From positions 2,728,001-2,792,000 of the forward strand of contig NZ_JACRTF010000001.1 of NCBI RefSeq assembly GCF_014385165.1: DNA of 64,000 nucleotides, read 5' to 3'. This DNA comes from Jilunia laotingensis. GTDB lineage: Bacteria; Bacteroidota; Bacteroidia; Bacteroidales; Bacteroidaceae. The notes beneath the pieces are model-generated. The model was not told the origin of the DNA, made no database searches, and was given only the letters and a program-made list of their open reading frames with translations. This document shows, one piece after another, positions 56,967 to 64,000 of this stretch. Position 1 is the first letter of the stretch. Every line of letters starts with the position of its first letter. The translations under genes were made by a program, and so were the position numbers.

Positions 56967-58154
56967 TTATTTCAAGTTCAATTTCTTGGCGATGTCTTTG
57001 GGCAGTGCGTCTTTGTGAACTAAGATATTCATCGTTTTGTATGCTACGAAAGGTTTGGAAGCATACCATATACCTTTGTATTTTCCGCTCGGTCCCCATG
57101 AATTCTTTACCATGAAGTACTCTTTGCCGTTCTGGTCTTTAGCGATGCCGTAAATTACCATTCCGTGGTCATCTGTAGTTTCCCAGTTGTCAAAAGCCGT
57201 TTGTCGCATTTCCTGAGTCACTTCGATTTCCGGCAGAGGACGTGAAGTCAGCTCTTTACGTTTGTCTGTTGCAGAAAGGCCGGTCCAACGAGCCATGTCC
57301 GAGCCCGTTAGCTCTGCACCTTTGGCGGCATCAGGCATAACGGCTACACCGTCACGGGTGAATCCCTGTTCGCTGACATCGCTTCCCCAGGCAAATGTGT
57401 ACCCGTTTTTCACGGCATTGTCCATGACGGCCATCAATTCGTCTATCGGAAGATTCCATGACAAGCCGTTGCGCCAGTTATCTTCGATTTCGATAGCAAA
57501 CTGCGTATAGAACGGATGGTGAGTGAACGAGGTCAGGGATACATAATCATCCGGGTTCAGTCCCAATGATTCTGCATAACTTTTCGGAGTGTATTCTTTT
57601 CCTTTATAAGTGAACTTCTCGGGACATTTTCCCAGATAAGTATCATAGATGGCACTGATTCCGTTTTGCCAAACCGGAGAAAGTTTAGTCAGTCTGCCTT
57701 TGGCAATCGCGTTTACATAAGCTTCGGCAACTGCGTCCAATTCGTTGTGTACGGGAAGTGTGTCACCATACATGATACCTTCCATTGCTTCCTGCGGTAC
57801 GAGTCCGTAATTTTTCAAACAATACATGATGTCATAGAAACTTCCGCCCGGTGAGAAAGAACTTGAACCATGATAACGCACATAATTGCGGGCACGATCC
57901 GTCATGGTGTGGTGAACTACGAACATTTCAGATAGATCGTGTTCTCCTTTTCCCTTTCTGAGCAATTCCGATTCAAGGAACCCAAGGCTTGAAAAGCTCC
58001 AGCACGTACTAGAACGGTTCTGGTTCTTGATTGAGGTGATCGGATTCTCCTTAACTGTAGTGAAAACAAAGCCCTCTTCTTTCGGTTCTTCCTGAGCCAT
58101 CATGCTCAAGCTACCAAGACAGAGTGCTGCTGCAATGAGAATTGTCTTTTTCAT
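56967..58154 (-). CDS. Secreted C1B-family cysteine peptidase (bleomycin-hydrolase-like)
   Basis: A 395-residue peptidase of the PepC/bleomycin hydrolase group, but with a signal peptide (MKKTILIAAALCLGSLSMMA), unlike the cytoplasmic aminopeptidases. The catalytic triad is visible: Cys51 in SSTCWSFSS, His330 in DDHGMVIYG, and Asn351 in KNSWGPSG. I use the ATG at 58154; the ORF extends to 58226, but the extra 24 residues precede or overlap the promoter. Probably periplasmic or surface-exposed and acting on peptides. It fits the set of exported peptidases in this window (C25, M6). Confidence 0.88.
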   Translation of the reverse strand: MKKTILIAAALCLGSLSMMAQEEPKEEGFVFTTVKENPITSIKNQNRSSTCWSFSSLGFLESELLRKGKGEHDLSEMFVVHHTMTDRARNYVRYHGSSSFSPGGSFYDIMYCLKNYGLVPQEAMEGIMYGDTLPVHNELDAVAEAYVNAIAKGRLTKLSPVWQNGISAIYDTYLGKCPEKFTYKGKEYTPKSYAESLGLNPDDYVSLTSFTHHPFYTQFAIEIEDNWRNGLSWNLPIDELMAVMDNAVKNGYTFAWGSDVSEQGFTRDGVAVMPDAAKGAELTGSDMARWTGLSATDKRKELTSRPLPEIEVTQEMRQTAFDNWETTDDHGMVIYGIAKDQNGKEYFMVKNSWGPSGKYKGIWYASKPFVAYKTMNILVHKDALPKDIAKKLNLK

Positions 58155-58185
58155 TGTTATGTCGTTTATTGTTATATTTATGCGA

Positions 58186-58216
58186 CAAAGATACACGAAT
58201 ATCTGAGAAAATGAAA
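58186..58216 (-). promoter_or_regulatory. Promoter of the C1B peptidase
   Basis: On the minus strand TTTC (58213-58216), 19-bp spacer, TATCTTTG (58186-58193); 31 bp before the chosen start. Confidence 0.5.
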
Positions 58217-58331
58217 ATATTCTCATAGTTTCGTACAGTAAATATGCCCGGAAAATGAGATATTTCTGCTAAACTAAACTTCTTTGCGTTTTGTTGTTTG
58301 TAAGAGATAAGAACTACAAAGCAACAATTAT

Positions 58332-60422
58332 ATGCCCAAAGCCAGAAAGAACTATACCATTTACGTCCTCATGCTGATCATCTTCGGAGGACTTATTTAT
58401 TTTGCCATCGAAGAAGGTAGCCGGTTTGCACATTATACACCTGTAGATGCGGGAGTACAGGCCACCCCCTTCGAAATGTTCTGTCAGTTTATGCAGGATA
58501 ACCTGCATCACCCTTTGAGCGTTTTGTTGATTCAGGTGATTGCCGTACTGATTATGGTGCGGCTGTTCGGCTATCTTTTTAAATACATCGGACAGCCCGG
58601 AGTAATAGGGGAGATAGTGGCAGGTATAGTCTTGGGCCCTTCTGTACTTGGATATTTCTTTCCCGATGCCTTCCATTTTCTTTTCCCTTCGGAATCGTTG
58701 ACAAATCTGGAGTTACTCAGTCAGGTGGGGCTTGTGCTGTTTATGTTCGTCATCGGTATGGAGCTTGATTTCAGGGTGTTGAAAAATAAGATAAATGAAA
58801 CCCTGGTCATCAGTCATGCCGGTATTCTGGTACCTTTCTTTCTGGGAGTGGTAGCTTCCTATTGGATTTATGAAGAATATGCTTCGGGACAGACGCCTTT
58901 TATTCCTTTTGCGCTTTTCATAGGTATTTCGATGAGTATCACTGCATTCCCTGTGCTGGCACGTATCATTCAGGAACGCAATATGACGAAGACTCCCATT
59001 GGGACGCTTGCCATTGCTTCAGCGGCCAATGACGATGTGACGGCTTGGTGTTTGCTTGCGGTGGTTATTGCCATAGCCAAAGCGGGAACGTTTGCCAGTG
59101 CGCTGTATACCATAGGATTGACAGCAGTATATATAACGGTCATGTTTTTAGTAGTGCGACCTTTTCTTAAAAAGGTCGGTGCGGTGTATGCCAATCAGGA
59201 AGTGATAAATAAATCCTTTGTTGCTTTTATCCTGCTTATTCTCATCATTTCGTCCACAGTAACCGAGATCATTGGTATCCATGCTCTGTTCGGTGCGTTT
59301 ATGGCGGGAGTGGTGATGCCGTCTAATCTGGGATTCCGTAAGGTAATGATGGAGAAGGTGGAGGATATTGCTTTGGTGTTTTTCCTGCCCCTGTTCTTTG
59401 CTTTCACGGGGTTGCGCACTGAAATCGGTCTGATCAATAGTCCCGGACTATGGGGCGTTTGTCTGTTGTTGGTTACTGTAGCCGTAGTCGGTAAGCTTGG
59501 TGGATGTGCCATTGCTTCCCGTCTGGTCGGTGAATCGTGGAAGGATAGTCTGACGGTAGGTACATTGATGAATACCCGGGGATTGATGGAACTGGTAGCA
59601 TTGAATATCGGTTACGAGATGGGAGTGTTACCTCCTTCTATCTTTGTGATATTGGTCATAATGGCATTGGTAACTACTTTTATGACAACACCGATACTAC
59701 ATTTTGTCGATCGTTTTTTCGCACATCGCGAAGAAAAGCTATCTTTGAAGCGCAAACTGATTTTCTTTTTTGGCCGCCCTGAATCGGGGAGAAGCTTGTT
59801 GTCTGTTTACTATCTATTGTTTGGACAAGAGTTAAAAAAAGAGCAAGTCATTGCTGCACACTATACGGTGGGAGCGGATGTCAACCCGTTGAATGCCGAA
59901 CAGTATGCCCGTGAAAGTTTTGCTATGCTTCGACATCGGGCTGCGGAACTGGGTTTGCGGGTGGATACACGTTACGGTGTCACTGACAAATTGGTACAGG
60001 AGATTGTCCAGTTTGTCCGGCGTGAACAACCCAGGATGCTTTTATTGGGAGCCGGAAGCCGTTATCGTGCGGAAACCGTTCCCGGTACGGGAAACATTTC
60101 ATGGCTATCATTGTTTCGTGATAAGATAGAAGAGGTGAGGGAACAGGTGAAGTGTCCCGTGGCTGTGCTTATCGACCGGAATTATGAAGAAGGATTGCCC
60201 GTCACTTTCGTGCTGGATGAACCTCAGGACGACTTTATGACGGTTTATCTGGAACAGATAGTAGCCCATGGGACTAATGTCGATCTTATACGGGTACCGA
60301 GAATCATAGAAGAGATAGGCAGGCGGAAATTGCTGGTAATGAGTCACCGGGTTTATGCAGAACTTTATAAGGATGAAGAGTTGTTCCGGCACCTTCCTTC
60401 GATGCTGGTAATTAATAAGTAG
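58332..60422 (+). CDS. Cation:proton antiporter, CPA2 family, with C-terminal cytoplasmic domain
   Basis: A 696-residue membrane antiporter. An N-terminal TM plus about 12 further helices (residues 15-450) form the Na+/H+ exchanger fold. Hallmarks: GYLFKYIGQPGVIGEIVAG (about 78-96), VGLVLFMFVIGMELD (about 135-149), and the ion-binding pair in AANDDVTAWCL (about 231-241). After the last TM, a soluble ~200-residue region follows (about 500-696, ending LPSMLVINK) with alternating helices and strands (LLLGAGSRYRAE), resembling a universal-stress-protein-like domain. Likely pH or cation homeostasis. The patatin-like gene starts 21 bp downstream. Confidence 0.88.
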   Translation: MPKARKNYTIYVLMLIIFGGLIYFAIEEGSRFAHYTPVDAGVQATPFEMFCQFMQDNLHHPLSVLLIQVIAVLIMVRLFGYLFKYIGQPGVIGEIVAGIVLGPSVLGYFFPDAFHFLFPSESLTNLELLSQVGLVLFMFVIGMELDFRVLKNKINETLVISHAGILVPFFLGVVASYWIYEEYASGQTPFIPFALFIGISMSITAFPVLARIIQERNMTKTPIGTLAIASAANDDVTAWCLLAVVIAIAKAGTFASALYTIGLTAVYITVMFLVVRPFLKKVGAVYANQEVINKSFVAFILLILIISSTVTEIIGIHALFGAFMAGVVMPSNLGFRKVMMEKVEDIALVFFLPLFFAFTGLRTEIGLINSPGLWGVCLLLVTVAVVGKLGGCAIASRLVGESWKDSLTVGTLMNTRGLMELVALNIGYEMGVLPPSIFVILVIMALVTTFMTTPILHFVDRFFAHREEKLSLKRKLIFFFGRPESGRSLLSVYYLLFGQELKKEQVIAAHYTVGADVNPLNAEQYARESFAMLRHRAAELGLRVDTRYGVTDKLVQEIVQFVRREQPRMLLLGAGSRYRAETVPGTGNISWLSLFRDKIEEVREQVKCPVAVLIDRNYEEGLPVTFVLDEPQDDFMTVYLEQIVAHGTNVDLIRVPRIIEEIGRRKLLVMSHRVYAELYKDEELFRHLPSMLVINK

Positions 60423-60443
60423 GAAAAAATAAAGAAGAAATAT

Positions 60444-61289
60444 ATGATAATTGATGATCAGACGGGGCTGGTTCTTGAGGGAGGAGGGATGCGCGGTGTA
60501 TTCACCTGTGGCGTTCTCGATTACCTGATGGATCATGATATCCGTTTCCCTTATGCAATCGGTGTGTCTGCCGGTGCCTGTAACGGACTTTCATACATGT
60601 CCTGTCAACGTGGGCGTGCCAAATATAGTAATATCGACTTATTGGAAAAATACAATTATATCGGTCTTCGCTATTTGCTTAAGAAACGGAACATTATAGA
60701 TTTTGATCTGCTTTTCACTGAGTTTCCCGAACATATCCTGCCATACGATTACGATGCCTATTTTGCCTCACCGGAACGTTTTGTGATGGTGACTACCAAC
60801 TGCCTGACCGGAGAAGCCAATTATTTTGAAGAAAAACGTGATAAAACTCGTGTAATCGATATTGCCCGTGCCTCCAGCAGCCTTCCTTTTGTTTGCCCCA
60901 TTGCCTATGTCGATGGAATTCCGATGCTGGATGGCGGCATTGTGGACAGTATTCCTTTGCAAAGGGCCATCCATGACGGATATAAAAAGAATATCGTGGT
61001 GTTGACTCGTAACCGTGGTTATCGCAAAGAAGGCAAAGATATTCATGTGCCTCCATTTATCTACCGGAAATATCCTAAAATTCGTGAAGCGCTGAGTCGT
61101 CGTTGCGCCGTTTACAACGATCAGCTCGAGATGGTGGAACGGATGGAGGATGAGAAGCGCATCGTTGTTATCCGTCCGCAAAAGCCTGTGATGGTAGATC
61201 GTATCGAGCGTGATATCCGTAAGTTGACCAAGCTTTATGAAGAAGGATATGCTTGTGCAGAGGAAGTCTTGGCTGTTATCGGAGTATAA
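60444..61289 (+). CDS. Patatin-like phospholipase (YjjU-type)
   Basis: A 281-residue hydrolase with the Ser-Asp dyad. The oxyanion loop is LEGGGMRG (11-18), the nucleophile Ser42 is in GVSAG, and the catalytic Asp163 is in DGG. There is no signal peptide, so cytoplasmic or membrane-peripheral. The C-terminal ~100 residues are basic (RNRGYRKEGKDI), as in the YjjU/RssA-like group. Substrate, probably a phospholipid or acyl ester, is not determined. Likely co-transcribed with the antiporter (21-bp gap). Confidence 0.9.
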   Translation: MIIDDQTGLVLEGGGMRGVFTCGVLDYLMDHDIRFPYAIGVSAGACNGLSYMSCQRGRAKYSNIDLLEKYNYIGLRYLLKKRNIIDFDLLFTEFPEHILPYDYDAYFASPERFVMVTTNCLTGEANYFEEKRDKTRVIDIARASSSLPFVCPIAYVDGIPMLDGGIVDSIPLQRAIHDGYKKNIVVLTRNRGYRKEGKDIHVPPFIYRKYPKIREALSRRCAVYNDQLEMVERMEDEKRIVVIRPQKPVMVDRIERDIRKLTKLYEEGYACAEEVLAVIGV

Positions 61290-61604
61290 ATTAGCAAGAA
61301 GCGTTTTGTTGATTATTAGGTGAAAAGAAGATTTTCCGACCATCCTTATATAACAGAATCTTGAGAAAACATCTTACACAAATATAGCCCGTAGCCTTGG
61401 GCATGTTACCTCACCGATGAACGACCTGTTCCTCACCGAGGAAGAGGCTCTTCATCACCGAGGAACAGGTCGTTCATCGGTGAGGTAGAAGTACTGACTC
61501 ATTTGTGCTGATTATCAATTGTTTATTTCTTTCTGCTTTTGTATATGTACATATAATAGGAACTCAAATTTGTTGACATATTCCGAATCCTGTATTTAAG
61601 TAGT
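61290..61604. other. 315-bp intergenic region built around a palindromic repeat
   Basis: Between converging genes. Apart from the 79-bp palindrome at 61408-61486, no gene, promoter of the TAnnTTTG type or second terminator with a U-tract was seen. Confidence 0.55.
61408..61486. repeat. 79-bp palindrome made of three 22-bp tandem units
   Basis: Arms 61408-61434 and 61460-61486 are 27-bp exact reverse complements; the centre is at 61447, inside GAAGAGGCTCTTC. Three head-to-tail units begin TCACCGA(T/G)GAA at 61411, 61433 and 61455, a strict 22-bp period. Confidence 0.85.
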
Positions 61605-62480
61605 TCATTCGATACTAATCGAATACCCTCCATTAAATATTTCTCCCGGAGCAAGATGTTGCATCCAGTCTTTGTCTTTATACTCCCCGTCATAATATGC
61701 CCGGTCGCAACGTCCGTACCAGGGTTCGATGCAAACGAATGGTGCATTTTTGGCAGGGGGCGACCATAATCCTACTACCGGAGCATTGAAGTTTAAACTT
61801 AGATAAGGTTGTTTCTCCTTATTATATAGGGTGACTTTTTGTACTTGGTTATTTTCTATGATCAAGGCATCCTTGTCGAAAGTATGTATATCCAGGGGTA
61901 ACAACCCGTCTGTCAATAACAGAGGATATTCTGAATCGGAATCAGCACATCCCTTTTCGGAGATAAGGATGTATTTCAATCCTTCCGTCCTATCGAATCC
62001 GAAAAATCCCCGTTCTTCACTTTCTGCATGGTAGTCGGGATAATAAAAAGCAGGATGCGCCCCTATTTGGAAATGCATTTCCTTTTCTCCTGTGTTTTTG
62101 ACTTGCCAGATTACTTCAATTTGATTTCCGTTCAGACGATAACCTATTTCCAGGCAGAATGGAAAAGGATATTTCTTTAATGTCTCTTCATCGTCCTTCA
62201 GGCGATATCTTACTTCATCAGAATTCTTCTGTATCAATTCAAAATCCATGTCACGGGCAAAACCATGCTGGCTGAGGTTGTAAGTGATTCCTTCATGCCG
62301 GTATTCATTGTTCCATACACTTCCGACAATGGGAAATAGAACCGGAGAATGGCGTTTCCAGAATGCCGGGTCTGCTTGCCATAAGTATTCTTTCCCTCCG
62401 GAGACGATGCTGCAAAGTTCCGCTCCGTGTGACGAGGTCTGAAGAGTAAGCTGGGAATTAGAAATGGTTTCCATATTCAT
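61605..62480 (-). CDS. Aldose 1-epimerase-like protein (galactose mutarotase fold)
   Basis: A 291-residue cytoplasmic protein of the LacX/YeaD-like branch of the mutarotase superfamily. Features: SSHGAELCSIV (about 15-25), YLWQADPAFWKRHSPVLFPIVG (about 32-53), the His in LSQHGFARD (about residue 73), the His in IGAHPAFYYP (about 145-154), and the Glu of CIEPWYGRCD near residue 255, matching the catalytic set. It likely interconverts sugar anomers or related phosphosugars; exact sugar unknown. A second Met at 62474 is an alternative start. Monocistronic. Confidence 0.85.
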   Translation of the reverse strand: MNMETISNSQLTLQTSSHGAELCSIVSGGKEYLWQADPAFWKRHSPVLFPIVGSVWNNEYRHEGITYNLSQHGFARDMDFELIQKNSDEVRYRLKDDEETLKKYPFPFCLEIGYRLNGNQIEVIWQVKNTGEKEMHFQIGAHPAFYYPDYHAESEERGFFGFDRTEGLKYILISEKGCADSDSEYPLLLTDGLLPLDIHTFDKDALIIENNQVQKVTLYNKEKQPYLSLNFNAPVVGLWSPPAKNAPFVCIEPWYGRCDRAYYDGEYKDKDWMQHLAPGEIFNGGYSISIE

Positions 62481-62597
62481 ATTTATTATTAAGTTACAAA
62501 TAATGTTCGTTTAGCGATGCGGCTTTATAGGATATGGAATCTATATGTGCCGAAAGCATTACCGATACATGTGATCATTCGGAATGATTTTTATATG

Positions 62598-62605
62598 CAA
62601 ATGTA
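62598..62605 (-). promoter_or_regulatory. Candidate -7 for the epimerase-like gene
   Basis: On the minus strand TACATTTG; TTTG lies 23 bp further upstream (62629-62632), slightly too far for a standard -33. Leader would be ~115 nt. Confidence 0.3.
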
Positions 62606-62647
62606 GGATAATTCTGATAATAATGGTGCAAATTCCTCACTGTAATT

Positions 62648-62700
62648 CTGTCTTGGGGACAGGGATTAATCTTTAGAGAAAGTTTGGTAAATCAAACTTT
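62648..62700. promoter_or_regulatory. Two small palindromes upstream of the susC-like gene
   Basis: CTGTC-N5-GACAG (62648-62662) and AAAGTTTG-N6-CAAACTTT (62679-62700) lie 100-150 bp upstream of the -7 box. They look like operator or activator sites but have no assigned protein. Confidence 0.3.
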
Positions 62701-62801
62701 TCCTGAAGAAATGAGACTTCAAATCTACTTAAAACAAGCTCTTTGTATCAAATTTATGAGTGTTTGCAACAATATTTATAGTCGCTGCCGGTTGATTGCA
62801 T

Positions 62802-62809
62802 TATGTTTG
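62802..62809 (+). promoter_or_regulatory. -7 element of the susC-like gene
   Basis: TATGTTTG matches TAnnTTTG, 63 bp before the start. No -33 TTTG at 19-21 bp, in line with an activator-dependent promoter. Confidence 0.4.
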
Positions 62810-62872
62810 CATCGACAAAACGCAATGTCAATCGTGATTTAAAATCTAATTATTAACTTTAAACTAATAAGT

Positions 62873-64000
62873 ATGCCAAGAAACAATCTTCTTAGATTTA
62901 GCACATTTATTGCTCTTCTATTAGTGAGCATAACTTCGTTTGCTCAACAATTACTGGTTAAAGGTTCTGTACTTTCAAAAACCGATAATGAACCTATTAT
63001 CGGTGCTACGGTTATGGAGAAAGGTACAAACAATGGTACTATCACCGATATTGATGGTAATTTCACACTTAAAGTAAGCAATCCGAAAGCTCAGGTGGAA
63101 GTTTCGTATGTCGGGTTTATCTCTCAATTATTGAATGCCGCTACTACGATGAGAATAATCATGGAAGAAGATACGCGGAATCTTGAAGAGATTGTGGTTG
63201 TAGGATATCAGACACAGCGTAAAGTAGATCTTACCGGTGCCGTTTCCGTGGTCGATATGAAACAACCCATCAGTGAATCCAATCCGAATGTTCTTAACTC
63301 TCTTCAAGGCAAAGTGGCAGGTGTACAGATCAGTACAGATGCGGCTCCCGGTGGGGGAGGGACTAAAATCAGAGTACGTGGTATGAGTACTGTGAATGGG
63401 AATGATCCCCTTTATATTATTGATGGCGTTCCTACTACGGAGAATCTTAATTCTTTGAGTAGTAATGACATCGAATCTATACAAGTATTGAAAGATGCTT
63501 CCTCTGCTTCTATTTATGGTTCACGGGCTGCCAATGGAGTTGTAGTCATTACAACTAAAAAAGGATCAGGCAATCGTATATCGGTAAATGTAGATATCTC
63601 AGGAAGTTTTCAAACTGTTGCCAAACAGTTTGAAATGCTGAATGCCCAGCAATGGGGAGAAGCCTATTGGACAGCCAATAAGAATGCAGGGTTGAAACCT
63701 AGTCATCCTTTTTATGGAGATGGCGATACACCGGTGTTGATAGAGTACCTTGATGATGCCCGAAAAGTGAAGGCTTCTGATACGGACTGGCAAGATGCGA
63801 TTTACCGTTCAGCGTGGACGCAGAATTATGCAGCTAATGTAATGAACAGCGGAGAAAGAGGAACGATCATGTTTTCTGCCAACTATACCAATCAGGACGG
63901 TTTAATGGATTATACTTATTTTCAGCGTTTTTCAGCTCGTGTCAATTCTACTTACAAGATTTCGAAATATCTTTCAGTAGGCGAGAACCTCATGGTTGCC
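62873..64000 (+). CDS. SusC/RagA-family TonB-dependent receptor, 3' partial
   Basis: Outer-membrane importer for a polymer or nutrient, energised by TonB and normally paired with a SusD-like lipoprotein that would lie beyond the window. The first 376 residues are visible. Signal peptide to about residue 25 (SITSFAQQ). A carboxypeptidase-like beta-sandwich with GSVLSKTDNEPIIGATVMEKG and GTITDIDGNFTLKV spans about 28-100. EEIVVVGY (about residue 105) is the TonB-box region. The plug has the SusC signature strands VRGMSTVNGNDPLYIIDGVP and LKDASSASIYGSRAANGVV (about 160-230). No STN domain and no anti-sigma pair in front, so control is probably not by FecIR-type signalling. The barrel has begun by the window end. 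Confidence 0.94.
   Translation, partial: MPRNNLLRFSTFIALLLVSITSFAQQLLVKGSVLSKTDNEPIIGATVMEKGTNNGTITDIDGNFTLKVSNPKAQVEVSYVGFISQLLNAATTMRIIMEEDTRNLEEIVVVGYQTQRKVDLTGAVSVVDMKQPISESNPNVLNSLQGKVAGVQISTDAAPGGGGTKIRVRGMSTVNGNDPLYIIDGVPTTENLNSLSSNDIESIQVLKDASSASIYGSRAANGVVVITTKKGSGNRISVNVDISGSFQTVAKQFEMLNAQQWGEAYWTANKNAGLKPSHPFYGDGDTPVLIEYLDDARKVKASDTDWQDAIYRSAWTQNYAANVMNSGERGTIMFSANYTNQDGLMDYTYFQRFSARVNSTYKISKYLSVGENLMVA

Noticed and set aside
61411..61476. 22-bp repeats read as a small CRISPR array
   Set aside because: The units are directly adjacent with no unique spacers, are palindromic, and no cas gene is in the window.

Overview
The window reads as the chromosome of a gut-type Bacteroidales bacterium, most likely a Bacteroides species. 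The evidence is a GroEL with the Bacteroides-like GGMGGMM tail, an N-terminal part of a SusC/RagA receptor, many promoters of the TAnnTTTG (-7) type, membrane TPR-HTH regulators and AT-rich intergenic DNA. No rRNA, tRNA or CRISPR was found.

Layout. 1-3854 is the 3' part of a gingipain-like C25 peptidase whose start lies outside the window. 4040-9196 (minus) is a compact [FeFe]-hydrogenase operon in the order hydrogenase, hydE, hydG, hydF. An IS5-family element (9499-10761, target duplication AAAT) sits just downstream of the likely promoter of a TPR-TM-HTH regulator (10845-12473). That regulator precedes a run of very large secreted proteins (12660-25315): a repeat protein, an M6 metalloprotease and a 2226-residue fibronectin/propeller protein. 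A convergent minus operon (25528-29291) encodes a TlpA-like thioredoxin, a DUF6029-type outer-membrane protein, an Omp28-like lipoprotein and a protein with a C-terminal sorting-like domain. Divergent from it is a 1254-residue protein that also ends in an Omp28 domain and a sorting-like tail (29459-33223). Another Ig-like repeat protein and a porin follow on the minus strand.

38028-39980 is groES-groEL. 40125-46210 repeats the theme of a TPR-TM-HTH regulator followed by a large choice-of-anchor-J protein with a clear type A sorting tail. 46558-49929 holds a small winged-helix protein, a DUF6249-type membrane protein divergent from an ECF sigma factor through a mirrored promoter, the sigma factor's small membrane partner, a DUF1232 protein and threonine aldolase. 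50072-51353 is cbpA-cbpM. An acyltransferase and an etfB-etfA-acyl-CoA dehydrogenase operon follow on the minus strand, then a porin-like protein and a C1B peptidase. 58332-61289 encodes a proton antiporter and a patatin-like protein. A 79-bp palindrome built of 22-bp units lies at 61408-61486, then an aldose-epimerase-like gene, and the window ends inside a SusC-like receptor.

How the parts fit. The hydrogenase and EtfAB/dehydrogenase genes are fermentative redox metabolism. The most unusual part is 10845-46210: secreted peptidases, giant Ig/fibronectin proteins with sorting-like tails, three thioredoxin-fold envelope proteins and two paralogous membrane regulators placed directly upstream of the two largest secreted-protein sets. 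This looks like a regulated surface or secretion system whose export route (type IX-like or other) is not encoded in the window.
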